Shown: piece after piece, positions 1 through 7,659 of the stretch
Layout: the number at the start of each line of letters is the position of its first letter
How positions within the stretch are numbered: the first letter of the stretch is position 1
Notes under the pieces: generated by a model
Seen by the model: only the letters and a program-made list of their open reading frames with translations
What the model was told of the DNA's origin: nothing
Databases searched by the model: none
Position numbers and translations under genes: made by a program
NCBI GenBank assembly: GCA_023418995.1
Contig: JAEZYP010000044.1
Location: 1 to 64,000, forward strand
Source of the DNA: Bacillota bacterium
GTDB lineage: Bacteria; Bacillota; Clostridia; Oscillospirales; Acutalibacteraceae
DNA: 64,000 nucleotides
Direction of reading: 5' to 3'

Positions 1-10
1 TATCTTGTTC

Positions 11-92
11 ATAGCGAATAGGATGCCTCCTGTCTGTTGTTGTGTCGCAACTCAACTGTAACACAGGCTTTTCCTATTCGCTATCTTTTTTT
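11..92 (+). ncRNA. Structured RNA or terminator at window edge
   Basis: A perfect 13-bp inverted repeat (arms 11-23 and 72-84) closes a 48-nt interior that can pair further (GCCT/AGGC and GTTG/CAAC) and is followed at once by a run of seven T (86-92). It therefore works as an intrinsic terminator on the plus strand. The apical part is much longer than in an ordinary terminator, so it could be the 3' half of a small RNA or the trailer of a gene left of the window. I do not recognise the family. Confidence 0.45.
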
Positions 93-183
93 ATCTCTTA
101 ATGTAACGTATCTATTGTAATCCTACATAATAAATAAATCCGTATTATAAAATACACTTGCAATCAAAGGGCTTTTGTGGTAG

Positions 184-189
184 TATAAT
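184..189 (+). promoter_or_regulatory. Probable -10 box for secG
   Basis: TATAAT lies 30 nt before the secG start. The nearest -35-like hexamer, TTGCAA, is about 20 nt upstream, longer than ideal, so only the -10 is called. Confidence 0.4.
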
Positions 190-218
190 TTAAGCTGATT
201 TAATTTCGGAGGTGCGCT

Positions 219-467
219 ATGTCCGCTATAGAAGTCGTATTCGGAGTCGTATTATTACTATTTTCAGTTGCAATAACAATTGTTGTTCTTCTTCAAGAAG
301 GTCATCAGCAGGATCTTGGTGCGATTACCGGTGGAGCCGATACATTCTTATCCAAGAATAAGGCCCGTTCCGTTGATGCTTTTCTCGCCAGATGGACGAA
401 GGCTATTGCAGTTGGATTTTTCCTGCTTGTAATCGCGATAAACGCTTACATGTATTTTGCAAAATAA
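219..467 (+). CDS. secG: Preprotein translocase subunit SecG
   Basis: An 82-residue membrane protein with the SecG layout: N-terminal transmembrane helix (about residues 4-25), a cytoplasmic loop with the family-typical QEGHQQDLGAITGGADTFL stretch, and a second helix (about 61-79). SecG is the small auxiliary subunit of the SecYEG channel and helps SecA-driven export across the cytoplasmic membrane. The ATG follows a clear GGAGGTG ribosome site. It stands as its own unit: a promoter-like box lies upstream, a strong terminator follows at 483, and rnr comes next. secG-rnr adjacency is common in Firmicutes. Confidence 0.93.
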   Translation: MSAIEVVFGVVLLLFSVAITIVVLLQEGHQQDLGAITGGADTFLSKNKARSVDAFLARWTKAIAVGFFLLVIAINAYMYFAK

Positions 468-482
468 TAATGGACTGAAAGG

Positions 483-505
483 CCCCGCTTCTAGCGGGGT
501 TTTTT
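483..505 (+). terminator. Intrinsic terminator after secG
   Basis: A 7-bp GC-rich stem (CCCCGCT/AGCGGGG) with a TCT loop is followed by six T. Confidence 0.9.
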
Positions 506-600
506 GTTGCTTCAATATTCCGCAATTAGCGGGTATAATAAAGTGAATGAAAATTAATGAGCCCGTTATCAGGGTTATTGTTGGATGGAGGTACTAATTT

Positions 601-2700
601 TTGGAAGAAATAAAGAGCAGAATATTAAAACAAATGCAGCTGACACAGAGTATTTCATCCAGAGGTCTGATCCGAAAGACCGGGGTGAAAGACAAAAAGA
701 AATTTTATCAGGCTTTGAATGAGTTAAAGCAGGAAGGTCTTTTGCTAATCAGCAAGGATCATCGGGTTCGTATGCCAAAGAAAAAGGAGACTGTAAAAGC
801 AAGGATTGTATCACTGTCGAAGGGCTTTGCTTTCGCGCGCCCGGAGAGCGGCGGCGAGGATGTGTTTATTCACATTGACCGCCTTAACAGCGCGTTTATC
901 GGTGATACCGTTCAGCTCAGCCATATTCAGCAGGGACCGAAAGGGTTGAGCGCTGATGTTGATACGGTTGCGGAGAAAAGCAGCCGTGTCATCACCGGAA
1001 CCATGAACCGCGCCAAGGGCTACTGCGAATTGATTCCGGATGACGCGATCCGCTATAATATCCCCATTGATCGCGCGGAGGGCCTGAAAGCGAAGAACGG
1101 GGATAAGGTTCAGGTCGAAGTCCGGCGCGGGCGCTCGCATGATTTAATGGCGAAAATCGTGAAGGTTTACGGAAAGTCGAGCAGTGCTAAAATTTGCGCG
1201 GATGCAATCATTGACCAGAATGGAATCAGAACAAAATTTTCTGACACGGTAATTGCGGAAGCAAAAAAGATTGCCGCTCAGCCGATTACGGAAGCAGATT
1301 TAGAGGGCAGGCTCGATCTGCGCGAAGTCAGCATTTGTACGATAGACGGAGCAGACGCCAAGGATTTGGATGACGCAATATCCGTCAGCAAAACTAAGAC
1401 CGGTTTTAAGCTTGGCGTTCACATTGCGGATGTCAGCCACTATGTGAGGGAAGGCAGTGCAATCGATGCAGAAGCACTGGAGCGCGGTACCTCTGTTTAT
1501 TTTGCCGACCGTGTAATCCCTATGCTCCCTCAGGAGCTTTCCAACGGCGTGTGCTCCTTGAACGCAGGGGAGGACAAGCTGACGTTTTCTGCAATTATTA
1601 TGCTGGATAAGCAGGGAGAAATACAGTCCTATCAATTTCGGAAAAGTGTAATAAATTCCAAGGTGCGCGGCGTATATTCCGAGGTAAATCAACTTTTTGA
1701 TAAAACTGCCGACGCGCAGCTTAAAAAGAAGTATTTCCCGGTAATCCGTTCCCTTAATGCGGCGAAGGAGCTTGCTGATATCCTGAAAGCGCGCTCTGTG
1801 CAAAAGGGAACGGTGGATTTGGACAGTACAGAATCCCGGTTTACCCTGAACGATGAGGGCGTCTGCGTAAATGTGGAGCCCCGAAAAAGCGGAATTGCCG
1901 AGCAGATGATCGAGCAGTTGATGATTACCGCAAACCAGGCGGCGGCAAAGCTGGCCAAGGCAAACGAGATTCCTTTTGTGTACCGTGTTCATGAGCTGCC
2001 GAATCCGGAAAGGGTAGACAGCCTCACCCAGATTGTAAGCGCTCTGGGTCTGAATCCCCGCAGCTTAAAGCATCAGGGCGAGATAACCACTGCGGATTTT
2101 GCGGAGATCATGGAGCAGGCGAAGGGAACTCCCGCGCAAAAGGTGGTCTCTCATCAGCTCCTGCGAACAATGGCAAAAGCCCGATACGACGTAAATCCGA
2201 TCGGACACTTTGGTCTCGCGCTCGCGGATTATTGTCATTTTACTTCTCCCATTCGTCGCTATCCCGATACCGCAATTCACCGTATCCTTTCTGCAATGAT
2301 GGAAAATTCCGAAAAGGAAGAACTCAACCGCCGTTATTTGATTTTTGCAAATCGGGCCGCAACCGCATCCTCCGAAGCCGAGGTTCGAGCGATGCAGGCG
2401 GAACGCAGCGCCGAGGATTGCTACATGGCGGAGTACATGTCACAGCATATTGGAGAAAGCTACTCTGGTATCATCAGCGGCGTAACGCAGCGCGGCGTGT
2501 TTGTGGAGCTGCCGAATTCGGTGGAGGGATTTGTTCCGGTTGACAGCTTTGAAGGCGCGAGGTACCGCTTTGACGGATTGATTACGCAGGTGGATGAAAA
2601 TACCGGAAATAAACTGACCATTGGCCAGACGCTCAATATTAAGGTTGTTTCGGCGGATGTTGCCAGCGGAAAAATTGATTTTATGCCGGATGAACCATGA
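601..2700 (+). CDS. rnr: Ribonuclease R
   Basis: A 699-residue RNase II/R-family 3'-5' exoribonuclease, which degrades structured RNA processively. Domains in order: N-terminal winged helix (1-70), cold-shock-type OB folds (about 75-220), the RNB catalytic domain with its metal-binding DAKDLDDAIS motif near residue 252, and a C-terminal S1 domain (about 615-695, starting GESYSGIISGV). The start is TTG, supported by ATGGAGGT ending 8 nt upstream; no ATG nearby has such a site. In many Firmicutes smpB follows rnr; here it does not. Length and domain set are complete for the family. Confidence 0.95.
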   Translation: MEEIKSRILKQMQLTQSISSRGLIRKTGVKDKKKFYQALNELKQEGLLLISKDHRVRMPKKKETVKARIVSLSKGFAFARPESGGEDVFIHIDRLNSAFIGDTVQLSHIQQGPKGLSADVDTVAEKSSRVITGTMNRAKGYCELIPDDAIRYNIPIDRAEGLKAKNGDKVQVEVRRGRSHDLMAKIVKVYGKSSSAKICADAIIDQNGIRTKFSDTVIAEAKKIAAQPITEADLEGRLDLREVSICTIDGADAKDLDDAISVSKTKTGFKLGVHIADVSHYVREGSAIDAEALERGTSVYFADRVIPMLPQELSNGVCSLNAGEDKLTFSAIIMLDKQGEIQSYQFRKSVINSKVRGVYSEVNQLFDKTADAQLKKKYFPVIRSLNAAKELADILKARSVQKGTVDLDSTESRFTLNDEGVCVNVEPRKSGIAEQMIEQLMITANQAAAKLAKANEIPFVYRVHELPNPERVDSLTQIVSALGLNPRSLKHQGEITTADFAEIMEQAKGTPAQKVVSHQLLRTMAKARYDVNPIGHFGLALADYCHFTSPIRRYPDTAIHRILSAMMENSEKEELNRRYLIFANRAATASSEAEVRAMQAERSAEDCYMAEYMSQHIGESYSGIISGVTQRGVFVELPNSVEGFVPVDSFEGARYRFDGLITQVDENTGNKLTIGQTLNIKVVSADVASGKIDFMPDEP

Positions 2701-2801
2701 TAATGGAGAAAATTTATTAAAATAGAGCATAGATGGTATAAATAATGGAATAAATCCCCATCATACTAACATAAGATTAACCGAAAGGCGGAGCTGTTAG
2801 T

Positions 2802-3074
2802 ATGGAATCTGTTTTAAAGCTGATACAGCGCACAGACAGTGCAGTCGTACAGCAAAATGAGGATAATAAAAGACTGATCGAGGAAATAAAGGAAGTTGGA
2901 CGTTTGCTTGCGTGCAACGATTCCTGGTTTGACCTCGAATGCGACGAAAATCTGATCGAGGCCTGTATCTTTCAGCGCGAAGAACTCAATTCCCGCTATC
3001 GCTATTTGCTGAAAACAGCAAAGCAGCAAGGATTAAGCTGTACTCCTTTCATTCGTTATAAATTGGAGGAGTGA
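2802..3074 (+). CDS. YaaL-like DUF2508 protein
   Basis: A 90-residue, charged, predominantly helical soluble protein resembling the DUF2508/YaaL family. Family members have no established function; in Bacillus yaaL sits between recR and bofA. Here the bofA neighbour is kept (the two genes overlap at the stop codon), but the upstream gene is rnr, not recR. The ribosome site is a GGCGGAG-type sequence 8-10 nt before the ATG. The synteny with bofA is the strongest support for the family assignment. Confidence 0.7.
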   Translation: MESVLKLIQRTDSAVVQQNEDNKRLIEEIKEVGRLLACNDSWFDLECDENLIEACIFQREELNSRYRYLLKTAKQQGLSCTPFIRYKLEE

Positions 3075-3076
3075 AT

Positions 3077-3340
3077 GTGCCGGACCTAATTGTTATACTT
3101 ACGGCGTGCGGCGTTTTTGCGCTGTTGGTGATCATACAGCTGATTGTCAGAGCGCCAAGGCCGTTTCAGCGCGCCGCCGGAGGGATTGTTACCGGACTCT
3201 GTGCATTGGCAGTGGTGAATCTCACAGGCTTTTTTACCGGTGTCAGTCTGCCGCTCAGCCCCCTGACCATTGGCATTTCCGGCGCTGCCGGGATACCGGG
3301 GGTAACGATGATGCTTATTCTGAATCTCATCCTGAAATAA
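3077..3340 (+). CDS. bofA: Pro-sigma-K processing inhibitor BofA family protein
   Basis: A small hydrophobic protein of about 87 residues with two or three membrane helices and the glycine-rich, hydrophobic C-terminus of the BofA family. In Bacillus, BofA sits in the outer forespore membrane with SpoIVFA and restrains the SpoIVFB protease until the sigma-K checkpoint. The open frame begins with a GTG at 3071 that overlaps the upstream stop, but GGAGGA (3065-3070) would touch that codon; the GTG at 3077 has a 6-nt spacing and is preferred. Translation is probably coupled to the DUF2508 gene. Confidence 0.8.
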   Translation: MPDLIVILTACGVFALLVIIQLIVRAPRPFQRAAGGIVTGLCALAVVNLTGFFTGVSLPLSPLTIGISGAAGIPGVTMMLILNLILK

Positions 3341-3344
3341 CAAC

Positions 3345-3378
3345 AATACAGCCCTGCGGCTTGCCGCAGGGCTGTATT
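3345..3378. terminator. Hairpin between convergent genes
   Basis: A perfect 15-bp stem (3345-3359 with 3364-3378) with a 4-nt loop lies between bofA (+) and the DUF4364 gene (-). T-tracts are weak on both sides, so it may serve both strands as a modest terminator. Confidence 0.6.
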
Positions 3379-3402
3379 CCTTAGTAGGGTAACCTGCTAA
3401 GG

Positions 3403-3993
3403 CTATCGTTTATTACCCTTTAATATTTCCGCTGCCAAATCATCGTTACCGGTAACCAAAGCGAGTAGCATACGGTAAACTGTTTCCGGTGCGCGGTGAA
3501 ACTGATCCTTGACCATATTGGCCTGATACATATCCGGTACATACAGCGTGAAATTCATCAGTTCCATTTGTCCGCCGGAAATATGGCAGACGACATTATA
3601 CCCCCGGTCTGCCTTAAGGATTTCCACCTTGTTTTCGCTCTCCCTTTTTGCTTTGGCAAGGAGGTTAATCGCTGCCGCAACCGCTTTATCGCGGACGGCG
3701 GAAGGCAAAGACTTGTCCAGCTGTTTTGCAACCATACGTCCTGTCTCGCTTATGGCGCAAAGCTCTTCCTTTTCTCCGCTTAGGAGTAGATTTCCGTTTT
3801 CTGTGAGCTCGGCAATGGAATCTGTTACTTCAAAATAATTTGCCAGCCCGTTATCCTGAATAATACTTATGATATCAGATTTTGAAAGCGGTGTGCTTAC
3901 GCTGGCAAGCAGGTAACAAATCAGCAATTTGATTTCGCTCTTATTGCGAAGGCCGCCTAACTCTACCCCCGCAGAGAACGCGTTAAACTCCAT
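3403..3993 (-). CDS. DUF4364 family protein, winged-helix-like
   Basis: A 196-residue soluble protein of the DUF4364 family, widespread in Clostridia, with an N-terminal segment that looks like a winged helix-turn-helix (about residues 18-85) and a C-terminal alpha/beta domain ending in a helical MLLALVTGNDDLAAEIL segment. A regulatory role is inferred from the fold; no target is known. The open frame extends 14 codons further upstream, but GGAGGG sits 6 nt before the ATG at 3993, which fixes the start. It lies downstream of an XRE regulator on the same strand, separated by a terminator-like hairpin. Confidence 0.75.
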   Translation of the reverse strand: MEFNAFSAGVELGGLRNKSEIKLLICYLLASVSTPLSKSDIISIIQDNGLANYFEVTDSIAELTENGNLLLSGEKEELCAISETGRMVAKQLDKSLPSAVRDKAVAAAINLLAKAKRESENKVEILKADRGYNVVCHISGGQMELMNFTLYVPDMYQANMVKDQFHRAPETVYRMLLALVTGNDDLAAEILKGNKR

Positions 3994-4017
3994 AACAAAC
4001 CCTCCATAATCACCGTA

Positions 4018-4072
4018 ATAAAAAAGCCAAAGCAAACGCGCTCCACGTTTGCAGGAGCATGCTGGCTTTGAC
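4018..4072 (-). terminator. Two-part hairpin with T-tract, upstream of the DUF4364 gene
   Basis: Nested inverted repeats (AAAGCCA/TGGCTTT outside, GCAAACG/CGTTTGC inside) are followed on the minus strand by TTTTTT. It sits between the XRE gene and the DUF4364 gene, so it either ends the XRE transcript or acts as an attenuator in the DUF4364 leader. Confidence 0.55.
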
Positions 4073-4136
4073 TTATAACAACTTGCCTATATTAAGTATT
4101 TTAACATATTATTGCATGTCTTACAATCGTTTTTCC

Positions 4137-4523
4137 TCATTTATTTGAAAGGTTGGTTTTTAAAAATGTTAGAGCCTTATTTTGAATATCTACCGTACAT
4201 ACACGGAAGGCTCCTACCAGTTCCTTTTCCCGATTTGAAAGCTCATAAATATGGCTTGTGTTTTTTTTACTTCGAATAAAACGGGGAACACCACTGTCAG
4301 CCGCGCTGCCTGGAACATCTTCGTCAGCAAGCATTTCATTAATCGGAATATTAAAAATTTTGGAAAGCGTTAAAAGTACGGTAATATCCGGCGTCGTCTT
4401 TCCTATTTCATAATAGGAGTAAGTAGAGCGGTCAATATTTAAAATTTTTGCAAGCTGGCTTTGTGTATAACCGCTTTTTACGCGAAGTTCACGTAACCTT
4501 TCATTCAGACAGAAATTTCCCAT
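4137..4523 (-). CDS. XRE-family helix-turn-helix regulator
   Basis: A 128-residue protein with a classic HTH_3/Cro-CI domain at the N-terminus (about residues 6-60; SGYTQSQLAKIL recognition region and RSTYSYYEIGKTTP), followed by a charged linker and a short helical tail (residues 90-128) of unknown role. It is a DNA-binding repressor or activator by family; no ligand domain is visible. GTG at 4529 would crowd the AAAGGCGG ribosome site, so the ATG at 4523 (7-nt spacing) is chosen. The intergenic region to the tRNA-Thr promoter is about 150 bp and divergent. Confidence 0.85.
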   Translation of the reverse strand: MGNFCLNERLRELRVKSGYTQSQLAKILNIDRSTYSYYEIGKTTPDITVLLTLSKIFNIPINEMLADEDVPGSAADSGVPRFIRSKKNTSHIYELSNREKELVGAFRVCTVDIQNKALTFLKTNLSNK

Positions 4524-4671
4524 TAACACACCGCCTTTCCAAAGAAATTTATAACGGACAAATCAAACTTAGTATATAATTGAATTACAGCCCATTAGCA
4601 ATTATGTGAGCATTATTCACAGATAGATTATATGGTAAATATAACCATTATACTTGCTGGATAAAAAAGTC

Positions 4672-4700
4672 TTGACGTATTTGCCATTGTTTTGTATAAT
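4672..4700 (+). promoter_or_regulatory. Promoter of tRNA-Thr
   Basis: TTGACG, a 17-nt spacer and a perfect TATAAT, 19 nt before the tRNA 5' end. A near-consensus housekeeping promoter. Confidence 0.9.
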
Positions 4701-4719
4701 AATTTGGTCAGTTAAAATT

Positions 4720-4795
4720 GCTACTGTGGCTCAGTTGGTAGAGCAGCGCATTCGTAATGCGCAGGTCGTCAGTTCGAGTCTGACCAGTAGCTCCA
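4720..4795 (+). tRNA. tRNA-Thr (anticodon CGU)
   Basis: A 76-nt cloverleaf with a 7-bp acceptor stem (GCTACTG/CAGTAGC), D-loop with AGTTGGTAGA, anticodon stem GCGCA/TGCGC around loop TTCGTAA (anticodon CGT at DNA level), T-loop GTTCGAGTC, discriminator U, and an encoded CCA end. It has its own promoter and terminator and is a single-gene unit. It reads ACG codons. Confidence 0.97.
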
Positions 4796-4802
4796 CGCTT
4801 GT

Positions 4803-4839
4803 CCCCGCGATTGAGAACTCAATTGCGGGGTTCTTTTTT
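4803..4839 (+). terminator. Terminator of tRNA-Thr
   Basis: Stem CCCCGCGATTGAG / TCAATTGCGGGG with one mismatch, followed by TTCTTTTTT. Confidence 0.88.
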
Positions 4840-4967
4840 CATTATTATTATATTGTTTTCTAATCATATTATTCGGTAATATAGTTACGGATGAGTGCCC
4901 GATGTTTGTGTAATAATGAAGTTATGATGTGCTTTTCATACGAATGCCCGGCTGCTCATGATTCCAA

Positions 4968-4996
4968 TTGGGTTGGATATACTATATATATATGAT
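4968..4996 (+). promoter_or_regulatory. Possible promoter of the first hydrogenase-like gene
   Basis: TTGGGT, 17 nt, TATGAT, within an alternating TA-rich tract. It predicts a leader of about 35 nt ending at the GGAGG ribosome site. The upstream 100 bp hold no gene. Confidence 0.45.
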
Positions 4997-5035
4997 AATG
5001 TTTAAAAAGCATTATTTTGTAACGGAGGAAAAGCT

Positions 5036-6286
5036 ATGACAACGTTTAATGAATTATATCACCGCCTGGTTAAGGCTTCACTGGAAAATAAAGAGCCGGA
5101 GGAGCTGGAAAAAATCAGAAAGGAAGAGTTTGACCCGCATCAGCTGGATTGCCTGCTGAATCCGGACAAGTACCCCTTGGTATGGCGGACGGGCGATTGC
5201 TCCTGTGCGGACAAAACAAAAAACGGCTGTTCGGTGCATTGCTTGTTCGAAGCGATCTATCAGGATGAAAAGGGCAATTTCGGTATTAATAAGGATTTAT
5301 GTGTGGGCTGTGGGGAGTGCATTGATGAATGTAAATCAAACAAGCTGACTGCAAGCCGCGATATCCTGCCGGCGCTTCATGCGGTAAAGTCCGCAGATGC
5401 GCCTGTTTATGCCATGATTGCACCCGCTTTTATCAGCCAGTTTCATGAAGACGTCACTCCGGGCAAGCTGCGCAGCGCATTCAAAAGTATTGGTTTTGCA
5501 GGAATGGTGGAGGTTGCTCTGTTTGCTGATATACTGACCTTAAAGGAAGCACTGGAATTTGACCGGAACATTGTCAGGGAAGAAGATTACCAGCTTACAA
5601 GCTGCTGCTGCCCAATGTGGATTTCTATGATACGTAAGGTGTATCACGAGCTCATTCCCCATGTGCCAGCGGCGGTATCACCGATGGTGGCGTGCGGGCG
5701 CGCAATCAAGCATTTGCACCCGGATGCCATTACAGTTTTTGTCGGGCCGTGTCTTGCGAAAAAGGCGGAAGCACGTGAGCCGGATGTGGGGGATTCCACT
5801 GATTTTGTGCTGACCTTTCAGGAAGTCAGGGATATCTTTGATTTTGCTAATATTGATCCGGCCGCCATGCCGGAGGATTCCCGTGACCATTCGTCCCGCG
5901 CGGGCAGGATTTATGCCAGAACGGGTGGCGTCAGCGAAGCGGTGCACAGCACCTTGGAAAGACTGAATCCCAATCATAAGGTTGCTTTCCGCTCCAGCCA
6001 GGCAAACGGAGTTCCGGCTTGCAAAGCGATGCTGAATGAATTAATTGCGGGGAATAACAAAGCGAATTTTCTCGAGGGGATGGGCTGTGTTGGCGGTTGC
6101 GTCGGTGGACCCAGGGTTCTGATCGACCGCGAGGAGGGTAGGGAAAACGTAAACGGATACGGCGAGCAGGCTGCATATCCCACTCCCATTGATAACCCTT
6201 ATGTGATTGAGCTGCTTCACCGGCTTGGCTTCGAAACCGTGGAAAGCCTGTTGGAAAACAGCGATATTTTTACGCGGAAATTTTAG
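5036..6286 (+). CDS. Short [FeFe]-hydrogenase-like iron-sulfur protein
   Basis: A 416-residue protein with an H-cluster domain. A Cys-rich N-terminal part (C39, C55, C57, C65, C69) precedes one clear 4Fe-4S ferredoxin motif (C89, C92, C95, C99). The three H-cluster motifs follow: TSCCCPMW (C190-C192), GPCLAKKAE (C239, K242, E245) and EGMGCVGGC (C351, C355). All four expected cluster ligands are present, so H2 turnover or H2/redox sensing is plausible. The first motif has three consecutive cysteines instead of the usual two, and the second has GPC rather than the MPC of classic catalytic enzymes. No maturase (hydE/F/G) or diaphorase subunit is adjacent, which fits a stand-alone protein. Start ATG has CGGAGG 9 nt upstream. 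Confidence 0.82.
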   Translation: MTTFNELYHRLVKASLENKEPEELEKIRKEEFDPHQLDCLLNPDKYPLVWRTGDCSCADKTKNGCSVHCLFEAIYQDEKGNFGINKDLCVGCGECIDECKSNKLTASRDILPALHAVKSADAPVYAMIAPAFISQFHEDVTPGKLRSAFKSIGFAGMVEVALFADILTLKEALEFDRNIVREEDYQLTSCCCPMWISMIRKVYHELIPHVPAAVSPMVACGRAIKHLHPDAITVFVGPCLAKKAEAREPDVGDSTDFVLTFQEVRDIFDFANIDPAAMPEDSRDHSSRAGRIYARTGGVSEAVHSTLERLNPNHKVAFRSSQANGVPACKAMLNELIAGNNKANFLEGMGCVGGCVGGPRVLIDREEGRENVNGYGEQAAYPTPIDNPYVIELLHRLGFETVESLLENSDIFTRKF

Positions 6287-6386
6287 CTCATGATTTTTTA
6301 ATAATTTGCTTTTTGGGTTATTTGTTGCTGTTCAAGCTCCTATATATATGATATAATCAATTTTAGATTGTTATGGGGGCATGCAG

Positions 6387-6977
6387 ATGGGATATAAAGA
6401 AGAGTTTGAAGAGATTTATCAGTCGAAAATAACGCGCGCAGGGAGTGCGGAATTATTGGAGTGGCTGAAAACGACCGATTTTTTTACCGCTCCAGCCAGT
6501 ACGAAATTTCATTGTGCCTGTCTTGGGGGGCTGGTTCGCCACAGCGTCAGCGTATACCGTGTTATGCGAGATCGACATTTCGACCCGAATACAGACAGCG
6601 AGGAGAGCTTTGCAATCTGCGGCCTTCTGCACGATGTCTGTAAGGCGCAGTTTTATAAAGAGAGCGTACGCAATGTAAAGAATGAAGAGACGGGCGCGTG
6701 GGAGAAACGCCCATATTATATGATTGAAGATAGCTACCCCTATGGTCACGGGGAAAAATCAGTCTTTTTAATCGAACGTTTTATGCGGTTGAAAACATCC
6801 GAAGCAATTGCGGTAAGGTGGCATATGGGCGGCTTTGATGAATCCGTAAAGGGCGGCAGCTTTTCCATCGGTTTGGCCTACCAGAAGTACCCGATCGCGG
6901 TTAAACTGCATCTTTCTGACTTGGAGAGTACCTACCTCTGTGAAAAGGGAACCTCATCAATTCATGATAAAAAATAA
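6387..6977 (+). CDS. HD-domain phosphohydrolase
   Basis: A 196-residue cytosolic protein with an HD-superfamily metal site: His52 (LVRH), the HD pair His82-Asp83 (GLLHDVCK), His121 (YGHGEKS), His146 (RWHMGG) and Asp178 (HLSDLE). The extra histidines suggest a two-metal phosphohydrolase. The family hydrolyses phosphate esters of nucleotides or similar compounds; the substrate here is unknown. The ATG at 6381 is only 1 nt from the GGGGG ribosome site, so the ATG at 6387 (7 nt) is preferred. It lies just after the hydrogenase-like gene, on the same strand, with about 100 bp between them. Confidence 0.8.
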   Translation: MGYKEEFEEIYQSKITRAGSAELLEWLKTTDFFTAPASTKFHCACLGGLVRHSVSVYRVMRDRHFDPNTDSEESFAICGLLHDVCKAQFYKESVRNVKNEETGAWEKRPYYMIEDSYPYGHGEKSVFLIERFMRLKTSEAIAVRWHMGGFDESVKGGSFSIGLAYQKYPIAVKLHLSDLESTYLCEKGTSSIHDKK

Positions 6978-6987
6978 TGAAAATACA

Positions 6988-7022
6988 AAGAATGCCGAAA
7001 GAGAAATCTTCCGGCATTCTTT
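6988..7022 (+). terminator. Hairpin after the HD gene
   Basis: A long stem (AAGAATGCCGAAAGA against TCTTCCGGCATTCTT, one mismatch) with a GAAA loop and a short T-tract. Probable intrinsic terminator. Confidence 0.7.
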
Positions 7023-7099
7023 GCTGTCATATGTAAACTCCCGGCTATGCTGAGGTTCCGTTGCGGCATGCGGGATATTGTAATAATTTTAAAAAAGTA

Positions 7100-7128
7100 T
7101 TGACAGTTTTAATCTTATGTATTATTGT
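7100..7128 (+). promoter_or_regulatory. Upstream promoter P1 of the GntR/ABC operon
   Basis: TTGACA, 17 nt, TATTGT. Its -10 lies inside the left arm of the 7112-7159 palindrome, so a bound regulator would block it. It would give a leader of about 160 nt. Confidence 0.5.
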
Positions 7129-7159
7129 ATTAATAGTCTAATACAATAATACATAAGAT
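7112..7159. repeat. Perfect 21-bp inverted repeat with regulator half-sites
   Basis: Two perfect 21-bp arms (7112-7132 and 7139-7159) around the 6-nt centre ATAGTC. The inner 9 bp of each arm give ATTGTATTA-N6-TAATACAAT, the same half-sites and spacing as at 7248-7271. In RNA the arms would form a strong hairpin, but no U-tract follows, so an operator role is preferred. Confidence 0.8.
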
Positions 7160-7220
7160 CAGCTGCCACCGTCTTAAATGTTTTACTTGAAAGAAAAATA
7201 TGAAATCATGATATTGGCTA

Positions 7221-7249
7221 TTGACAAATGAAAACTTATGTTGTACTAT
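7221..7249 (+). promoter_or_regulatory. Proximal promoter P2 of the GntR/ABC operon
   Basis: TTGACA, 17-nt spacer, TACTAT, about 40 nt before the gntR start. The last two bases of the -10 start the operator at 7248. Confidence 0.75.
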
Positions 7250-7271
7250 TGTATTAAGATATTAATACAAT
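7248..7271. promoter_or_regulatory. Operator for the GntR regulator (second copy)
   Basis: ATTGTATTA-N6-TAATACAAT, identical half-sites and spacing to the core of the 7112-7159 palindrome. It overlaps the -10 and expected +1 of P2, the position typical of an autorepressor site. Confidence 0.7.
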
Positions 7272-7290
7272 TTAATACGGAGGTGAAATT

Positions 7291-7659
7291 ATGCCGTGGA
7301 ATTTGAAATCCGACAGACCGATTTACTCCCAGTTGATCGAACATATAGAATTGTTAATCGTTTCCGGAATATATCCAGCCGGTTCTAAGCTACCGTCTGT
7401 TCGCGATATGGCTAGCGAGGCATCCGTCAATCCCAATACAATGCAGCGTGCACTGTCACAGCTTGAAAGTGATGAATTACTCTATTCGCAGCGTACCAGC
7501 GGCAGATTTGTTACGGAGGATGTGGAGAAAATTATGCAGACAAAGACCAGTCTGGCCATGGCTTTAATCCATGAATTTATTGATAGTATGAGTAATCTTG
7601 GCTATAACCGTCAGCAGGTGGTATCTATGATTGAGAGTGTTTCAAAGGAGGAAGAATAA
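7291..7659 (+). CDS. YtrA-type GntR-family regulator
   Basis: A 122-residue one-domain regulator: N-terminal GntR winged helix (about 8-75, with the SKLPSVRDMASEASVNPNTMQRAL signature) and a short helical dimerisation tail instead of a ligand-binding domain, as in the YtrA subfamily. YtrA-type proteins usually repress the ABC transporter operon they head, and that is the arrangement here: the stop codon overlaps the ATPase start by one base. Two matching palindromes in the promoter region are its likely operators. GGAGGTG precedes the ATG. Confidence 0.9.
   Translation: MPWNLKSDRPIYSQLIEHIELLIVSGIYPAGSKLPSVRDMASEASVNPNTMQRALSQLESDELLYSQRTSGRFVTEDVEKIMQTKTSLAMALIHEFIDSMSNLGYNRQQVVSMIESVSKEEE

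Noticed and set aside
1..600. tmRNA or SmpB near secG and rnr
   Set aside because: These often cluster in Firmicutes, but no tRNA-like ends or SmpB sequence are present.
1300..1992. Minus-strand open frame of 230 codons inside rnr
   Set aside because: Shadow of rnr with no start signals or domain.
7112..7159. Palindrome considered as an insertion-sequence end or terminator
   Set aside because: No transposase, no target duplication and no U-tract follow; the matching half-sites at 7248 make an operator more likely.
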